Below are positions 9,704-20,738 of a stretch of DNA of 45,758 nucleotides, in pieces. Position 1 is the first letter of the stretch. Each line of letters starts with the position of its first letter. The notes under the pieces are model-generated. The model ran no database searches. It saw nothing but the letters and a program-made list of their open reading frames with translations, and was not told the DNA's origin. The stretch spans positions 1 to 45,758 of the forward strand of contig JANQRH010000019.1 in the NCBI GenBank assembly GCA_028284625.1. The letters are read 5' to 3'. Position numbers and translations under genes: made by a program. Source of the stretch: Afifellaceae bacterium. GTDB lineage: Bacteria > Pseudomonadota > Alphaproteobacteria > Rhizobiales > Afifellaceae.

Positions 9704-10471
9704 TCAGAACTTGCCGTTGTTGTTCTTCCATTCGCTGCGCGGGGCAATGGCCTCGATCGTATCCCAGTGCTCGACGATTCTGCCGTCGGCGATGCGGAAG
9801 AGATCGTAGAAACTGGAGTGGACGCCGTCGCGCGTGCCTTCGCTCATGGAGAGAACGAAATTGCCCTCCGCAAGCACCTTGTGGAGCTTGTCGTACCGGA
9901 TCGCGAGGCCTTCATCACTCGTGGTTTCCAGGGCCGTGCGAAGCGCGGCGATCCCATCGGCGGTCTCAGGATTATGCTGGATCAGTCCATTGTCGACGTA
10001 GGTCTCGAGACGATCGAGCTGCCGCTGAACAAGCACCTCCTCGACGAAGGAGCGGATGAATTCCCGGTTGACCTCGGTCTTCTCCAGATCGGTGATCTCG
10101 GTCGCGCCGTCCAGCATCTCGCGACCAGAGGGATTGGGTCCCTGCATGCGCTGGATGTTGTCCCAGTGCTCGACGGCCTGTCCGTCCTCGAACCGAAAGA
10201 CCTCGAACGCGACCCTCAGACTGGAGAAGTCGTATTCGTTATGCGCGAAAGCGAAATCCCCATCCTCGAAGACCCGCACGAAGGTGACGCGCGGGTCCGT
10301 CTTTGACAGCCGCGCAAACAGTGCCGCCAGACCCTCGCTTCCCTCATGCGTCTGGGGGTTGTGCTGGATGTATTTCGCTTCGTTGACGACGGCCGCCGCT
10401 TTTGCGTCCCCGGTTTCGATGCCCTTGAGGAGCTTTTGGATCAGCTCTCTCTTTGGAACGGTCTCGCTCAT
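9704..10471 (-). CDS. Tandem NTF2-fold (SnoaL-like) protein
   Basis: A 255-residue protein made of two related NTF2-like domains (about 1-115 and 130-245). Each repeats the same landmarks: an I/L-I-Q-H-N-P segment (Y-I-Q-H-N-P-Q and L-I-Q-H-N-P-E), a strand ending E-G-x-F or E-D-G-D-F, and the closing strand V-E-H-W-D-N-I or V-E-H-W-D-T-I. This is the SnoaL-like family often seen in cyclases, isomerases or steroid-type ligand binders. No catalytic assignment is safe. It lacks a signal peptide. It lies 33 bases upstream of the MarC gene on the same strand, so the two could be co-transcribed. Confidence 0.85.
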   Translation of the reverse strand: MSETVPKRELIQKLLKGIETGDAKAAAVVNEAKYIQHNPQTHEGSEGLAALFARLSKTDPRVTFVRVFEDGDFAFAHNEYDFSSLRVAFEVFRFEDGQAVEHWDNIQRMQGPNPSGREMLDGATEITDLEKTEVNREFIRSFVEEVLVQRQLDRLETYVDNGLIQHNPETADGIAALRTALETTSDEGLAIRYDKLHKVLAEGNFVLSMSEGTRDGVHSSFYDLFRIADGRIVEHWDTIEAIAPRSEWKNNNGKF

Positions 10472-10620
10472 TTATCTAATCTCGAAATCAGCCTTATTCG
10501 ATCGCGGCGCCCACGATAAGCGCCAACCGTGGCGAAGCAACTGAGGTCAGAGGGACGGAGGCGGCCCGAGGCGCGCCACAATGGTACCAAAGTTATCCCC
10601 GGCGGCTGACCGACACCTAT

Positions 10621-10634
10621 CCTCGCTTGCGAGG
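10621..10634. repeat. Palindrome overlapping the ribosome site of the MuF-domain gene
   Basis: CCTCGCTTGCGAGG is a perfect 14-base palindrome ending within the GAGGG that would serve the GTG start at 10642. It could partly mask the ribosome site; this is inference. Confidence 0.4.
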
Positions 10635-10641
10635 GTGCTGT

Positions 10642-11472
10642 GTGGAAGCCGACCGCGCGGATATCAGAAGAACGGAATACTATCGCCGCGCTTTCGACGC
10701 CTATTTACGTTACGGCACCCGGATCGATCTGTCCTCCAAGGCGGCGAACCGAACCGGGCGCTACGTCTGGCGGACACGCGAAGACGACAAGGTGCGGCCC
10801 AGCCATGCGGCCAACAACGGCAGAGTCTTTTCCTGGTCCGACCCGCCACCGACTGGGCATCCCGGAGAGGCGCCGGGCTGCCGCTGCCGCGCGGTTGCCC
10901 ATTACGGCGCGACGGAGTTCGCCAATCACACGATTGTCGGTTCGTTGGAGAGTGGCAGGCCGCGCTGGGAGAATTTGGATTTCGTCAGGCACTTCTATTT
11001 CGACGGCGGGCGCACGGTCACTTTGCGGGAAATCGGGCATTTGCGAGAGGTTGTCGAGCATTATGCCTATCGCCTTGGCGCTTTCCGTAGGCTCAGCAAC
11101 GAAATCGCCGAGTTCGCTAGAGAAAGTGGCGAGGGCGCCATTCTTGATGACTTCGGCCAACCTTATGAGTTCGGACAAGTCGAACACGCCCATGGACGCT
11201 CAGTGGTCAGCGGGTTCTACCGAGGACGCCGGACCGACCGGGGCACCATGATGGCTACCGCCTGCACGATCGAGTTTGTTTTCAGTGACGTCTTCACCGA
11301 CCCCGCCAACCTCCGAGAAAGGCTGTTCGGCGGGTCTGAACTCAATCGCGTGTCACCCGGCATTGCACGCCTGACGGACCTGGGCGGAAGGGCTTACAAA
11401 ATCACTGGAAGCTGGACCGTGCGATTTGAAGCGAATATCTATCGCGAGAGCAGACGGAGCGCTTACAAATAA
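10642..11472 (+). CDS. MuF (phage head morphogenesis)-domain protein with unknown C-terminal domain; candidate toxin
   Basis: A 276-residue protein from a GTG start at 10642 with GAGGG six bases upstream; an in-frame TTG at 10627 is the alternative. Residues about 35-90 are a MuF-type domain: R-Y-V-W-R-T-R-E-D-D-K-V-R-P-S-H-A-A-N-N-G, then F-S-W-S-D-P-P, G-H-P-G-E and C-R-C. Residues about 170-276 form a second region (D-D-F-G-Q-P-Y, F-V-F-S-D-V-F-T-D-P, Y-K-I-T-G-S-W) that I cannot assign. MuF domains come from phage portal-associated proteins and are also the N-terminal module of a family of polymorphic toxins. No other phage gene is nearby. The stop codon overlaps the next start by one base, which fits a toxin/immunity pair. 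A domesticated phage remnant is the main alternative. Confidence 0.7.
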   Translation: MEADRADIRRTEYYRRAFDAYLRYGTRIDLSSKAANRTGRYVWRTREDDKVRPSHAANNGRVFSWSDPPPTGHPGEAPGCRCRAVAHYGATEFANHTIVGSLESGRPRWENLDFVRHFYFDGGRTVTLREIGHLREVVEHYAYRLGAFRRLSNEIAEFARESGEGAILDDFGQPYEFGQVEHAHGRSVVSGFYRGRRTDRGTMMATACTIEFVFSDVFTDPANLRERLFGGSELNRVSPGIARLTDLGGRAYKITGSWTVRFEANIYRESRRSAYK

Positions 11473-11978
11473 TGCTGCACATCTTGGGACGTGTGGCACG
11501 GTTCTGTCTGAGGGGCTTGGGGTACTTCCTCGGTGTCCTTTTGGTCCTCTACGGCCTTATCTACGTTCAATACTATTTCCGAATGAAGTTGATCCGCTTG
11601 GAGATGCCGGGCGGCTCGTATTTCGCACCCGCTTATTGGCTTTCGCGCCCTTGGCCGGTGGTGGACAAGATCGCCTTCTACCGCGCCGACGGCAAGATGT
11701 TGATGCAGCCCAATGTCGACTTCATCTGCTTCAACGACCGATTCGTCAGAACTTCCTTCCATCCACCCGGTCGAGGCTTCATCTATGAGGCGGGCGCGGA
11801 CGATGTGGTCCATCGTTCCGATCCGGCCTATGATGACATGGTGGAGCGGACAAAAGCTTACGGCGACGGCAGCGGCTGCGAAGGCGCGTTCGGCACATGG
11901 ACAGGCTACGCGCTTCTCCTGCACAGCGACAATCCCAACGTGAAGACGCGCGAAGTCTTCGATTGGTTGTTTGACTGA
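11472..11978 (+). CDS. Membrane-anchored small protein coupled to the MuF gene; candidate immunity protein
   Basis: A 168-residue protein whose ATG shares its first base with the last base of the preceding TAA stop (TAATG), so translation is almost certainly coupled. Residues about 14-34 are a single hydrophobic helix (G-L-G-Y-F-L-G-V-L-L-V-L-Y-G-L-I-Y-V), preceded by Arg residues. This predicts an inner-membrane anchor with the remaining ~130 residues in the periplasm. The soluble part carries cysteines in F-I-C-F-N-D and S-G-C-E-G-A-F but no motif I recognise. Small anchored proteins encoded immediately after a toxin are often immunity proteins against toxins that act in the envelope. That role is inferred from position and topology only. 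Confidence 0.7.
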   Translation: MLHILGRVARFCLRGLGYFLGVLLVLYGLIYVQYYFRMKLIRLEMPGGSYFAPAYWLSRPWPVVDKIAFYRADGKMLMQPNVDFICFNDRFVRTSFHPPGRGFIYEAGADDVVHRSDPAYDDMVERTKAYGDGSGCEGAFGTWTGYALLLHSDNPNVKTREVFDWLFD

Positions 11979-12087
11979 GCGGCGCCACTATGGCGCGGGC
12001 GGTGCGTCGTGCCTCCCGTCCTGTGCTTGCCGGCATCATTTCTACCGCGGTTGCCGCATACACCGCAGATGAGGCAGTAAGGGGTGT

Positions 12088-12801
12088 ATGGGGGGACTTC
12101 TTGAGGCACGGCCAGGCGCCGCGTCGCTCAGCGGCGTGCTGACTTGCCCGATCTGTGGGGGATGCGGGTTCGGTCCCGGGCCGAACGGCCGCACGGCGCC
12201 GAACGGCATGCTACCGCGTTGCACCGGCTGCGCCTCGCTGGAGCGGCACCGTATGTTCCGCGTGATGTTCGACCGGCTTGGCCCTGCCGCCTTCGCCGAC
12301 ATGCGGGCGATCCAGTTCAGCCCTGATCCGACCATCGATCCCGACTGGTTCGGCGCCTTCGAGCTGTCCGTCTATGGCGAGGGCAAGAGCCTCGACATCC
12401 AGGCTATCGACCGCCCCGACGGCGCCTATGATTTCGTTGCCTGCTCGCATGTCCTGGAGCATGTGGCGGACGATCACGCGGCGCTTAATGAGCTTCTGCG
12501 TATCCTCAAGGATGACGGTCTGCTCTGGCTGGTTGTGCCGGACCCATTTCGGGAAGCGCGGACGCGCGACTGGGGTTTTGCCAAGCCGAAGAAGCACGGT
12601 CATTACCGCGTCTATGGCGCCGATTTTGCCGAGCGATTGATGCGCTACCTACCGGATCAGCCGGTGCTGACCTATATGGGAGAAGACCCGGTGACGGGCG
12701 AGCGCGACGGTGGATTTCTCCTGCCGAAATCGCCCGCCCGGCGGTGCTGGGTCGAGGCCCGGCTGGGCGGTGACGTGGCGCATTATGCCGGTCCGGCCTA
12801 G
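12088..12801 (+). CDS. SAM-dependent methyltransferase with N-terminal zinc ribbon
   Basis: A 237-residue protein. Residues about 19-55 form a cysteine module (C-P-I-C-G-G-C-G ... C-T-G-C-A-S-L-E-R-H-R) expected to bind zinc. The remainder is a class I methyltransferase of the Methyltransf_11 type with Y-D-F-V-A-C-S-H-V-L-E-H-V at the post-I/motif II region and L-K-D-D-G-L-L-W-L-V-V-P for motif III. Similar proteins often occur near glycan or lipid modification genes, and the substrate is unknown. The glycine-rich motif I is not clear-cut, so SAM binding may be modified. The ATG at 12088 follows AAGGGG. It stands alone between the MuF pair and gyrA. Confidence 0.82.
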   Translation: MGGLLEARPGAASLSGVLTCPICGGCGFGPGPNGRTAPNGMLPRCTGCASLERHRMFRVMFDRLGPAAFADMRAIQFSPDPTIDPDWFGAFELSVYGEGKSLDIQAIDRPDGAYDFVACSHVLEHVADDHAALNELLRILKDDGLLWLVVPDPFREARTRDWGFAKPKKHGHYRVYGADFAERLMRYLPDQPVLTYMGEDPVTGERDGGFLLPKSPARRCWVEARLGGDVAHYAGPA

Positions 12802-12942
12802 GCTTGTAGCGGCGGCGCGCCACACCTCCGCAATAGACTGACATATAAGCGCTTTTTCGGACTGAATTGGCGGCCGCCAGGGTCGCTTTCCAGGCCCGGA
12901 TGGGCTAGAAACTGAGCATTCTGACAGACGGCGATTCTTCCC

Positions 12943-15705
<2,763 letters not shown>

Positions 15706-15748
15706 GGGGCGCATTGCGCACATAGTGCGAACCCGTTAAGCCGCTACC

Positions 15749-16243
15749 ATGCCGCGCACCGCCATCTATCCCGGCAGCTTCGACCCGTTCACCAACGGTC
15801 ATGTCGACATATTGGAGGCGGCCTTCAAGCTTTGCGAGAAGGTCGTCGTGGCGGTCGGCGTGCATCCCAACAAGACGCCGATGTTTGCCGTCGACGATCG
15901 GTTGGAATTGATCGAGGCGATTGCGCAGCCCCTGGGGGAGGCCGCCGGGGTCGCAGTGGACGTGTGCACCTTCGACAATCTCGCTGTCGATTTGGCGCGT
16001 GAGGTCGGCGCGACGATCCTCATCCGCGGCCTGCGCGACGGCGGCGACTTTGACTATGAGATGCAGATGGCGGGCATGAACAGCACCATGGCGCCGGGCC
16101 TGCAAACCGTGTTCCTGCCGGCGAGCCCGGATGTGCGCCACATCACCGCCACGCTCGTTCGCCAGATCGCGGCGATGGGCGGCGATATCGCGCCTTTCGT
16201 GCCGGAGGCCGTGTTGGAGCGTCTCCGGCGCGCCGACGATTAG
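15749..16243 (+). CDS. coaD: Phosphopantetheine adenylyltransferase
   Basis: CoaD transfers AMP from ATP to 4'-phosphopantetheine, the penultimate step of coenzyme A synthesis. The 164-residue length is normal. Visible motifs are [12 protein letters not shown] (nucleotide-binding T-x-G-H type, residues 7-18), R-G-L-R-D near residue 92, and the late I-T-A-T-L-V-R-Q-I that replaces the usual I-S-S-T-x-V-R. The ATG at 15749 is 43 bases after gyrA. The pairing gyrA-coaD is typical of this bacterial order. Confidence 0.97.
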   Translation: MPRTAIYPGSFDPFTNGHVDILEAAFKLCEKVVVAVGVHPNKTPMFAVDDRLELIEAIAQPLGEAAGVAVDVCTFDNLAVDLAREVGATILIRGLRDGGDFDYEMQMAGMNSTMAPGLQTVFLPASPDVRHITATLVRQIAAMGGDIAPFVPEAVLERLRRADD

Positions 16244-16274
16244 CTTTCATTCTAAACCGACGTGAAGGATTGAG

Positions 16275-16859
16275 ATGATGCGCGTGCGAAGCTCCGCGGC
16301 CTTGTTGGCTGCCGGTTTGCTGTTGTTTGCCGGTGCCTGCACCCGAGAGGCGGCGGTTGAGACGGCCGTGCCGCAGGAGACGCCCAGCAAGGCCAGCAAC
16401 ACGCTGAAGATGGAGCTCGATGGCGGCACCGTGACGATTGCGCTTCGGCCTGACATCGCGCCGAACCATGTGGAACGACTGAAGATTCTGACGGAGCAGG
16501 GCTTCTACGACGGACTGGTCTTCCATCGCGTTATTCCGGACTTCATGGCGCAGACCGGCGACCCGACCGGCACCGGAGCCGGCGGCTCCGAGTTGCCGGA
16601 CCTGAATGCGGAGTTCTCCGATACGCCGTTTACGCGCGGTGTCATCGGTATGGCGCGCACGCAGGACCCCAACAGCGCCAATTCGCAGTTCTTCATCACG
16701 TACGCCGACGCGCCGTGGCTGAACGGCCAATACACGGTCGTCGGCGCGGTGACCGACGGGATGGAGGCGGTCGACGCCATCAAGAAGGGCTCGCAGGCGA
16801 ATAACGGCGCCGTGGCCGATCCCGACAAAATCATCCGCATGACGATTGCATCCGAATAG
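16275..16859 (+). CDS. Cyclophilin-type peptidyl-prolyl isomerase, predicted lipoprotein
   Basis: A 194-residue protein. Residues 1-21 are a lipoprotein signal (M-M-R-V-R-S ... L-L-L-F-A-G-A-C) with the lipobox cysteine near residue 22, so it is probably anchored in the periplasm. The cyclophilin domain follows from about residue 43: F-H-R-V-I-P-D-F-M-A-Q-T-G-D-P, then N-S-A-N-S-Q-F-F-I-T and a final Y-T-V-V-G-A-V. Catalytic Arg in F-H-R and the Q-F-F-I strand are present. It catalyses cis/trans isomerisation of Xaa-Pro bonds in exported proteins. It is followed 16 bases later by a cytosolic paralogue. Confidence 0.93.
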   Translation: MMRVRSSAALLAAGLLLFAGACTREAAVETAVPQETPSKASNTLKMELDGGTVTIALRPDIAPNHVERLKILTEQGFYDGLVFHRVIPDFMAQTGDPTGTGAGGSELPDLNAEFSDTPFTRGVIGMARTQDPNSANSQFFITYADAPWLNGQYTVVGAVTDGMEAVDAIKKGSQANNGAVADPDKIIRMTIASE

Positions 16860-16875
16860 GCGCGAGGAGAGCGAC

Positions 16876-17346
16876 ATGGCCGAAATCAAGGACCCCGAAA
16901 ACACGCTGGTGATGGAGACCTCGAAGGGCGAGGTGGTCATTGCCATGCGACCCGATCTGGCGCCGGGCCACGTGACGCGCATCAAGGAACTTGCCCGGCA
17001 GGGTTTTTATGACGGACTGAAGTTCCACCGCGTCATCGACGGCTTCATGGCGCAGACCGGCTGCCCGCAGGGTACCGGCACGGGCGGCTCGGGGCAGAAA
17101 CTTCCGGCGGAATTCTCCGAGGAGAAGCATGTCCGCGGCACGGTCTCCATGGCGCGGGCCAACGATCCTAATTCCGGCGACAGCCAGTTCTTCATCTGCT
17201 TCGAAGAAGCGCCGTGGCTGAACAAGCAATACACGGCCTGGGGGCAGGTGATCGCCGGCATGGAGAACATCGACGCCATCAACAAAGGCGAGCCGCCGCG
17301 CGAGCCGGACCACATCGTCTCCATGAAGGTGGCGGCCGACGCCTGA
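16876..17346 (+). CDS. Cyclophilin-type peptidyl-prolyl isomerase, cytosolic
   Basis: A 156-residue cyclophilin without a signal sequence. The start is ATG 16876 (M-A-E-I-K) with GAGGAGAG upstream. It carries F-H-R-V-I-D-G-F-M-A-Q-T-G-C-P-Q-G-T-G-T-G-G-S-G and D-S-Q-F-F-I-C-F, close to the preceding periplasmic copy, so the pair probably arose by duplication followed by a change of location. Role: proline isomerisation in cytosolic protein folding. It sits between the lipoprotein paralogue and queA. Confidence 0.94.
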   Translation: MAEIKDPENTLVMETSKGEVVIAMRPDLAPGHVTRIKELARQGFYDGLKFHRVIDGFMAQTGCPQGTGTGGSGQKLPAEFSEEKHVRGTVSMARANDPNSGDSQFFICFEEAPWLNKQYTAWGQVIAGMENIDAINKGEPPREPDHIVSMKVAADA

Positions 17347-17404
17347 GGCGCACGGCCGCGGCCGTCCGTCGCGCTTCCTCGCAGGCGCGTGATAGAGCTC
17401 AGCC

Positions 17405-18493
17405 ATGCGCGTCGACGATTTCGACTTTGAGCTTCCCGAAGAGCGCATTGCGCTGAGGCCGGCGGTGCCGCGCGATGCGGCGCGGCTGCTTGTCGTGCGG
17501 CCCGGCGCGGATTTGGCGGACAGGCATGTCGGCGATCTGACGGATCTGCTGCGGCCCGGCGACGTTCTCGTCTTCAACGATACGAAGGTGATCCCCGCTC
17601 AGCTTCAGGGCCGGCGGAGGCGTGGGGATTCCGTCTTAGACGTCTCCGTTACGTTGTTGGAACGCATAGACGAATCGTGCTGGTGGACGCTCGCCAAGCC
17701 GGGGCGGCGGCTGAAGGTGGGGGATACGATTTCTTTCGGGCATGATGGACGCGCGCGCCCCACCGAAGCACTTGAAGCGATTGTTGAAGACAAGCTAACA
17801 GACGGTCGGATGCGCGTGGCGTTCTCGCTAAGGGGCACCGCCCTCGACGAAGCGATTGCGGCGCTCGGCGCTGCGCCATTGCCGCCCTATATCGCCGCAC
17901 GCCGTGCGCCCGATGCACGCGACCAGAGCGACTATCAGACCGTCTACGCAGCAGTTGAAGGTGCGGTCGCCGCCCCGACAGCTGGCCTGCACTTCACAAA
18001 GGAACTGATGCAGGCTTTGGAAGGTGCTGGAATTGCAGAGGAATTCGTCACGCTGCATGTGGGGCCGGGGACGTTCCTTCCGGTCAAGGTCGATGAGGCG
18101 GCCGACCATGTCATGCATGCGGAGCGTGGGATGGTCGGCGCGGCGACCGCTGAGCGGCTGAACCAAGCGCGCGCGGGGGGCGGTCGGGTCGTCGCCGTGG
18201 GTACGACCGCGCTGCGGCTCCTGGAGGCGGCCGCTGACGCTGGAGGTCAGATCAACGCGTTCGATGGTGCGACGGATATTTTCATCACGCCGGGGTATCG
18301 CTTTCGCGCCGTGGATGTCCTGATGACCAATTTCCACCTGCCACGCTCGACGCTCTTCATGCTGGTCTCGGCGTTTTCCGGGCTCGCGACGATGAAGGCC
18401 GCCTATGCCCACGCCATTGCCGCCGGTTACCGCTTCTATTCGTACGGCGATGCCTGTCTGCTTTTTCCGGAGCGCCCGGAGCAGGCGACGTGA
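17405..18493 (+). CDS. queA: S-adenosylmethionine:tRNA ribosyltransferase-isomerase
   Basis: QueA moves the ribosyl part of SAM onto 7-aminomethyl-7-deazaguanine in tRNA, forming epoxyqueuosine. The 362-residue length fits. Landmarks: [16 protein letters not shown] at the start, [13 protein letters not shown] near residue 60, [10 protein letters not shown] near 190, [11 protein letters not shown] near 220, and [11 protein letters not shown] near 310. It acts before and together with Tgt in queuosine synthesis; its TGA overlaps the GTG start of tgt by four bases. Confidence 0.97.
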   Translation: MRVDDFDFELPEERIALRPAVPRDAARLLVVRPGADLADRHVGDLTDLLRPGDVLVFNDTKVIPAQLQGRRRRGDSVLDVSVTLLERIDESCWWTLAKPGRRLKVGDTISFGHDGRARPTEALEAIVEDKLTDGRMRVAFSLRGTALDEAIAALGAAPLPPYIAARRAPDARDQSDYQTVYAAVEGAVAAPTAGLHFTKELMQALEGAGIAEEFVTLHVGPGTFLPVKVDEAADHVMHAERGMVGAATAERLNQARAGGGRVVAVGTTALRLLEAAADAGGQINAFDGATDIFITPGYRFRAVDVLMTNFHLPRSTLFMLVSAFSGLATMKAAYAHAIAAGYRFYSYGDACLLFPERPEQAT

Positions 18494-19611
18494 GCGGCTT
18501 TCCGTTCGCCATCTCCGCAGCGGACGGCGCTGCCCGCACGGGCATCATCCGGACGCCGCGCGGCGATATCCGCACGCCGGCCTTCATGCCGGTCGGCACG
18601 CAGGCCACCGTCAAGGCGATGTATCCGGAACAGGTGCGGGCGCTCGGCGCCGACATCGTGCTCGGCAACACCTACCATCTGATGCTGCGCCCGGGCGCGG
18701 AGCGCGTCGCGCGGCTCGGGGGCTTGCACGCCTTCATGCAATGGCCGCATCCGATCCTCACCGATTCCGGCGGCTTCCAAGTCATGTCGCTGGCGGGGCT
18801 CCGCAAGATCAACCGCGACGGGGTGACGTTTCGCTCGCATATCGATGGGTCGGAGCACCGACTGACTCCAGAGCGCGCTATCGAAATCCAGACATTGCTC
18901 GGCTCCGACATCGTCATGCAACTCGACGAGTGCGTGAAGCTGCCGGCGACACCCGATGCGGTGGAGCGGGCGATGCATCTTTCGTTGGATTGGGGCGAAC
19001 GCTGCAAGGTGGCGTTCGGCAACCCGGAGGGCCGCGCGCTGTTCGGCATCGTGCAGGGCGGCGCCGAACCGCACTTGCGGCGTCGCTCGGCTGAGGGTCT
19101 CCGCGCAATCGGCTTTGACGGCTACGCGATCGGCGGGTTGGCGGTAGGAGAGCCGCAGGCGACGATGCTGGCGATATTGGCGGAGACGGCGCCGGCGCTT
19201 CCTGCCGATCAGCCGCGCTATCTGATGGGCGTCGGCATGCCCGACGATATCTTGAAGTGCATTGCGCTTGGCGTTGACATGTTCGACTGCGTGCTGCCGA
19301 CGCGCGCCGGGCGCCACGGCCTGGCCTATACGCGCTTTGGCAAGCTCAACATGAAGAACGCTGCGCACGCCGATGATCTGCGCCCGCTCGACGAAGAGAG
19401 CGCCTGCCCGGCGGCGCGGGACTATTCACGCGCCTATCTCCACCATCTGGTGAAGGCCGGAGAGTCGCTCGGCGCGATGCTTCTCACCTGGAACAATCTC
19501 GCCTACTACCAGGACCTGATGGCCGGCGCGCGCGCTGCGATCGCCGCCGGACGATACGCAGACTTCACCGCCGAGGTGACGGCGGGATGGGGCGATGCGG
19601 CGGCCGAATGA
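18490..19611 (+). CDS. tgt: Queuine tRNA-guanine transglycosylase (zinc ligands mostly missing)
   Basis: Tgt swaps guanine 34 of certain tRNAs for the queuosine precursor. The GTG start at 18490 overlaps queA (GTGA), giving 373 residues. Catalytic residues are present: Asp92 in T-D-S-G-G-F-Q and the nucleophile Asp266 in [12 protein letters not shown]. The zinc site is degenerate. Where E. coli has C-x-C-x-x-C this protein has S304-x-C306-x-x-A309, and the zinc-binding His of I-H-N-L-R-Y-Y is Asn in W-N-N-L-A-Y-Y. I recall similar [14 protein letters not shown] sequences in other Rhizobiales, so this is probably lineage-wide rather than a broken gene. The rest of the barrel is well conserved. 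Confidence 0.96.
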   Translation: MSGFPFAISAADGAARTGIIRTPRGDIRTPAFMPVGTQATVKAMYPEQVRALGADIVLGNTYHLMLRPGAERVARLGGLHAFMQWPHPILTDSGGFQVMSLAGLRKINRDGVTFRSHIDGSEHRLTPERAIEIQTLLGSDIVMQLDECVKLPATPDAVERAMHLSLDWGERCKVAFGNPEGRALFGIVQGGAEPHLRRRSAEGLRAIGFDGYAIGGLAVGEPQATMLAILAETAPALPADQPRYLMGVGMPDDILKCIALGVDMFDCVLPTRAGRHGLAYTRFGKLNMKNAAHADDLRPLDEESACPAARDYSRAYLHHLVKAGESLGAMLLTWNNLAYYQDLMAGARAAIAAGRYADFTAEVTAGWGDAAAE

Positions 19612-19778
19612 AGAAAATGCCGCAGGTCTTGGCGATGAGGGCTTGATTCATCTCCCAAAAAACGCCGAATTTCGCACGCATCGAGGGAATCACATGCGTT
19701 TGGCCGGATTCGGCACGGCTTGAACGTGGTTTCCGGCCAGTAGGGGGCCATCGCCGACAGGAACGGAAGGTTCATTCT
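19612..19778. other. Intergenic region after tgt with an inverted repeat
   Basis: This 167-base gap holds an inverted repeat TGGCCGGA (19701-19708) / TCCGGCCA (19732-19739) and no convincing gene. It probably carries the promoter of the following lipoprotein gene. Confidence 0.35.
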
Positions 19779-20057
19779 ATGATCAGGACATTGGCGCTTG
19801 TGGGCGCTGTTGCTTTGGCTATCGGTGCTTGCACGCAGCATGATCAACGGGTCGCAACCGGAGCCGGACTCGGCGCCGGGTTCGGCGCCGTTGCGGGTGC
19901 AGCCATCACCGGCGATGTGGAAGGCGCGCTCTTGGGTGCGGCGGCCGGCGGTGCGGCGGGCGCGATCATCGGTGCGGTGACGGATCGTCCCGGCTATTGC
20001 TATGCGCGCGATCCGCAGGGCCGGACGGTTGTTATTGAGTGTCCGCCGGGCTACTGA
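19779..20057 (+). CDS. Glycine-zipper lipoprotein
   Basis: A 92-residue protein. The signal (M-I-R-T-L-A-L-V-G-A-V-A-L-A) ends in the lipobox A-I-G-A-C with Cys18. Residues about 27-68 form a glycine zipper (G-A-G-L-G-A-G-F-G-A-V-A-G ... G-A-A-A-G-G-A-A-G-A-I-I-G) that should pack as membrane helices or oligomerise. The tail has two further cysteines (Y-C-Y-A and I-E-C-P-P-G-Y). Outer-membrane lipoproteins of the Rick_17kDa/OmpA-like zipper type share this plan; a structural or envelope role is likely. A strong stem-loop follows 20 bases after the stop. Confidence 0.88.
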   Translation: MIRTLALVGAVALAIGACTQHDQRVATGAGLGAGFGAVAGAAITGDVEGALLGAAAGGAAGAIIGAVTDRPGYCYARDPQGRTVVIECPPGY

Positions 20058-20077
20058 GCGAGCATCACGTTTACAGG

Positions 20078-20108
20078 AAGCGCCGCCGGATGCTGTCCGG
20101 CGGCGCTT
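20078..20108 (+). terminator. Stem-loop terminator after the lipoprotein gene
   Basis: A perfect 13-base stem (AAGCGCCGCCGGA / TCCGGCGGCGCTT) with a five-base loop starts 20 bases past the stop codon. There is no long T run, so it may be a terminator of the weak-tail type or an mRNA-stabilising hairpin. Confidence 0.6.
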
Positions 20109-20138
20109 CGCTTGAGTGGGCTGGCAGGGAAGACGGGT

Positions 20139-20582
20139 ATGAAGATCGATCACGAGGGCTGGGTCGTTATCGCGGACGGCGCCAAGGCGCTGATCACTCA
20201 AAATGTCGGCTCGCCATTTGAGCCCAAGCTCGCCATCCGAAAGGTGTTGGAGGCGGACCCCAATCCGCCGACCCGCGAGCATGGGACGGACCGTCCGGGC
20301 CGTTCTCACGACCGCATGAGCCCCGGCCGGAGCGCCGTCGGCCAGACCGATTGGCATGCGCAGGCGGAAACCGCCTTCGTCAAGAGCGTCGCTGCGGAGT
20401 TGGAGCGCCTTTGCCGGTCGAAGGATGTCGGTAGCCTGATCCTGGTCGCCGCGCCGCGCGCGCTGGCCGATTTGCGGACAGCACTCCCGGCTTCGGTGAA
20501 GAACCGGACCGTGGGGGAGGTCGACAAGGATCTGGTCAACCACCCGATCGCCAAGGTGGAGAAGCTCCTAGCGACGCATTGA
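20139..20582 (+). CDS. Host attachment protein family (PF10116-type)
   Basis: A 147-residue protein matching the family named for a gene required for Agrobacterium attachment to host cells. Landmarks in order: W-V-V-I-A-D-G-A-K-A-L near the N-terminus, P-T-R-E-H-G-T-D-R-P-G-R near residues 50-60, G-R-S-A-V-G-Q-T-D-W-H near 70, L-I-L-V-A-A-P-R-A-L-A-D-L-R near 110, and a closing V-D-K-D-L-V-N-H-P. The fold relates to RNase/eRF1-domain-3-like proteins; the molecular function is unsettled. The ATG at 20139 is preferred to an upstream in-frame codon because homology starts with M-K-I-D-H-E-G-W. Confidence 0.9.
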   Translation: MKIDHEGWVVIADGAKALITQNVGSPFEPKLAIRKVLEADPNPPTREHGTDRPGRSHDRMSPGRSAVGQTDWHAQAETAFVKSVAAELERLCRSKDVGSLILVAAPRALADLRTALPASVKNRTVGEVDKDLVNHPIAKVEKLLATH

Positions 20583-20625
20583 GGAGTGAGGGCCGGCGTA
20601 CCGCCAAAGCGTTGCAGCCCACTAC

Positions 20626-20727
20626 GTCGTCATGCCCGGACTTGATCCGGGCATCCAATACCTAGATTTGCGACCGCAAGTAACAGCTAGCGTCATGGAT
20701 TGCCGGGTCATGCCCGGCAATGACGAC
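20626..20727. repeat. Dispersed palindromic element, copy 1
   Basis: A 102-base element bounded by GTCGTCAT and its complement ATGACGAC. It contains two internal hairpins, ATGCCCGGA/TCCGGGCAT (20632-20654) and ATTGCCGGG/CCCGGCAAT (20699-20721). A second copy in opposite orientation lies at 37574-37674. Repeats of this plan are common between genes in alphaproteobacteria; mobility or function is unknown. Confidence 0.8.
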
Positions 20728-20738
20728 AAACCAAAGTG

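Noticed and set aside
10642-11472. Prophage
   Set aside because: Only one MuF-domain gene is phage-like; no terminase, portal, tail, integrase or attachment site is nearby.
18490-19611. tgt as a pseudogene because of lost zinc ligands
   Set aside because: The frame is intact, both catalytic aspartates are present, and it is coupled to queA.
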